From NCBI RefSeq assembly GCF_004310285.1, contig NZ_SISF01000030.1, positions 341,478-405,477 of the forward strand: 64,000 nucleotides of DNA. Reading direction: 5' to 3'. This DNA is from Agrobacterium cavarae. GTDB lineage: Bacteria > Pseudomonadota > Alphaproteobacteria > Rhizobiales > Rhizobiaceae. The notes under the pieces were generated by a model that was not told the DNA's origin, searched no databases, and saw nothing but the letters and a program-made list of their open reading frames with translations. The position numbers were made by a program, and so were the translations under genes. Positions 63,877-64,000 of the stretch are shown here, piece by piece. How positions within the stretch are numbered: position 1 is the first letter of the stretch; each line of letters starts with the position of its first letter.

Positions 63877-64000
63877 ATGCTGACGAAAAAGGGTAAATAC
63901 GGTCTCAAAGCCATGATCGACCTCGCGAGCCTCGATAAGGGGCAGACCGCGTTCGTCAGCGACATTGCCGCGCGCAACAATATCCCGAAGAAGTTTCTCG
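63877..64000 (+). CDS. Rrf2-family transcriptional regulator, N-terminal part
   Basis: The first 41 residues of a regulator cut by the window end. MLTKKGKYGLKAMIDLA and the following ISDIAARNNIPKKFL-like segment (VSDIAARNNIPKKFL) are the winged-helix start of the Rrf2 family (IscR, NsrR, RirA and relatives), whose members often sense iron-sulfur clusters, nitric oxide or iron. The part that would hold the cluster-binding Cys residues is outside the window. The ribosome site is weak. Its link to the cellulose operon, if any, is unknown. Confidence 0.85.
   Translation, partial: MLTKKGKYGLKAMIDLASLDKGQTAFVSDIAARNNIPKKFL

Noticed and set aside
1..64000. tRNA, rRNA, CRISPR arrays, prophage genes, transposases or origins
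   Set aside because: Looked for by eye on both strands; none found. Short unusual RNAs could have been missed.

Overview
The window looks like chromosomal DNA from the Agrobacterium/Rhizobium group (Rhizobiaceae, Alphaproteobacteria). This rests on the GC-rich, tightly overlapping catabolic operons, the abundance of ABC importers, the smoEFGK-mtlK polyol operon, the cellulose operon with bcsN and no bcsC, and a RIME-like palindromic repeat between two genes. The species is not determined, and nothing marks a plasmid, prophage, CRISPR array, tRNA or rRNA.

Layout. 1-2.2 kb: a small membrane protein, a frameshifted AraC-type regulator and a divergent short-chain dehydrogenase. 2.4-4.3 kb: a methyl-accepting chemotaxis protein. 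4.3-5.5 kb: a gene-poor, less GC-rich gap. 5.5-13.2 kb: a ribose-type sugar ABC importer with a lactonase of the SMP-30 family, divergent from a soluble GAF histidine kinase and its LuxR-type response regulator; two phased dyads lie between them. 13.2-17.1 kb: a succinate-semialdehyde-type dehydrogenase, glutaryl-CoA dehydrogenase and its divergent LysR regulator.

17.3-37.1 kb carries three peptide-type (family 5 binding protein) ABC importers. Each is linked to a different hydrolase: an M19 dipeptidase, an amidase, and an M20 amidohydrolase. The second importer has no ATPase of its own. The third is split over two divergent transcripts and uses a two-domain fused ATPase. A fourth importer of the same family (46.8-52.9 kb) overlaps a class V aminotransferase gene. 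Together they suggest uptake of short peptides or N-substituted amino acids followed by cytoplasmic cleavage or transamination.

37.2-46.4 kb is a polyol operon: SorC regulator, smoE, smoF, smoG, smoK, mtlK, a HAD phosphatase and an FGGY pentulose kinase. A promoter with an overlapping operator-like dyad precedes smoE. A 60-residue protein of unknown function lies convergent to it.

53.1-64 kb: an AGE-family sugar epimerase/isomerase, then the cellulose operon bcsN-bcsA-bcsB-bcsZ and a TPR gene (bcsK-like), and finally the start of an Rrf2-family regulator cut by the window end. The BcsZ cellulase has Asn at the place where the E. coli enzyme has its catalytic base Asp.

I see no clearly new multi-gene system. 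The items most worth following are the phased operators at the kinase/sugar-importer junction, the BcsZ substitution, the cluster of four peptide importers including one without an ATPase, and the polyol operator.
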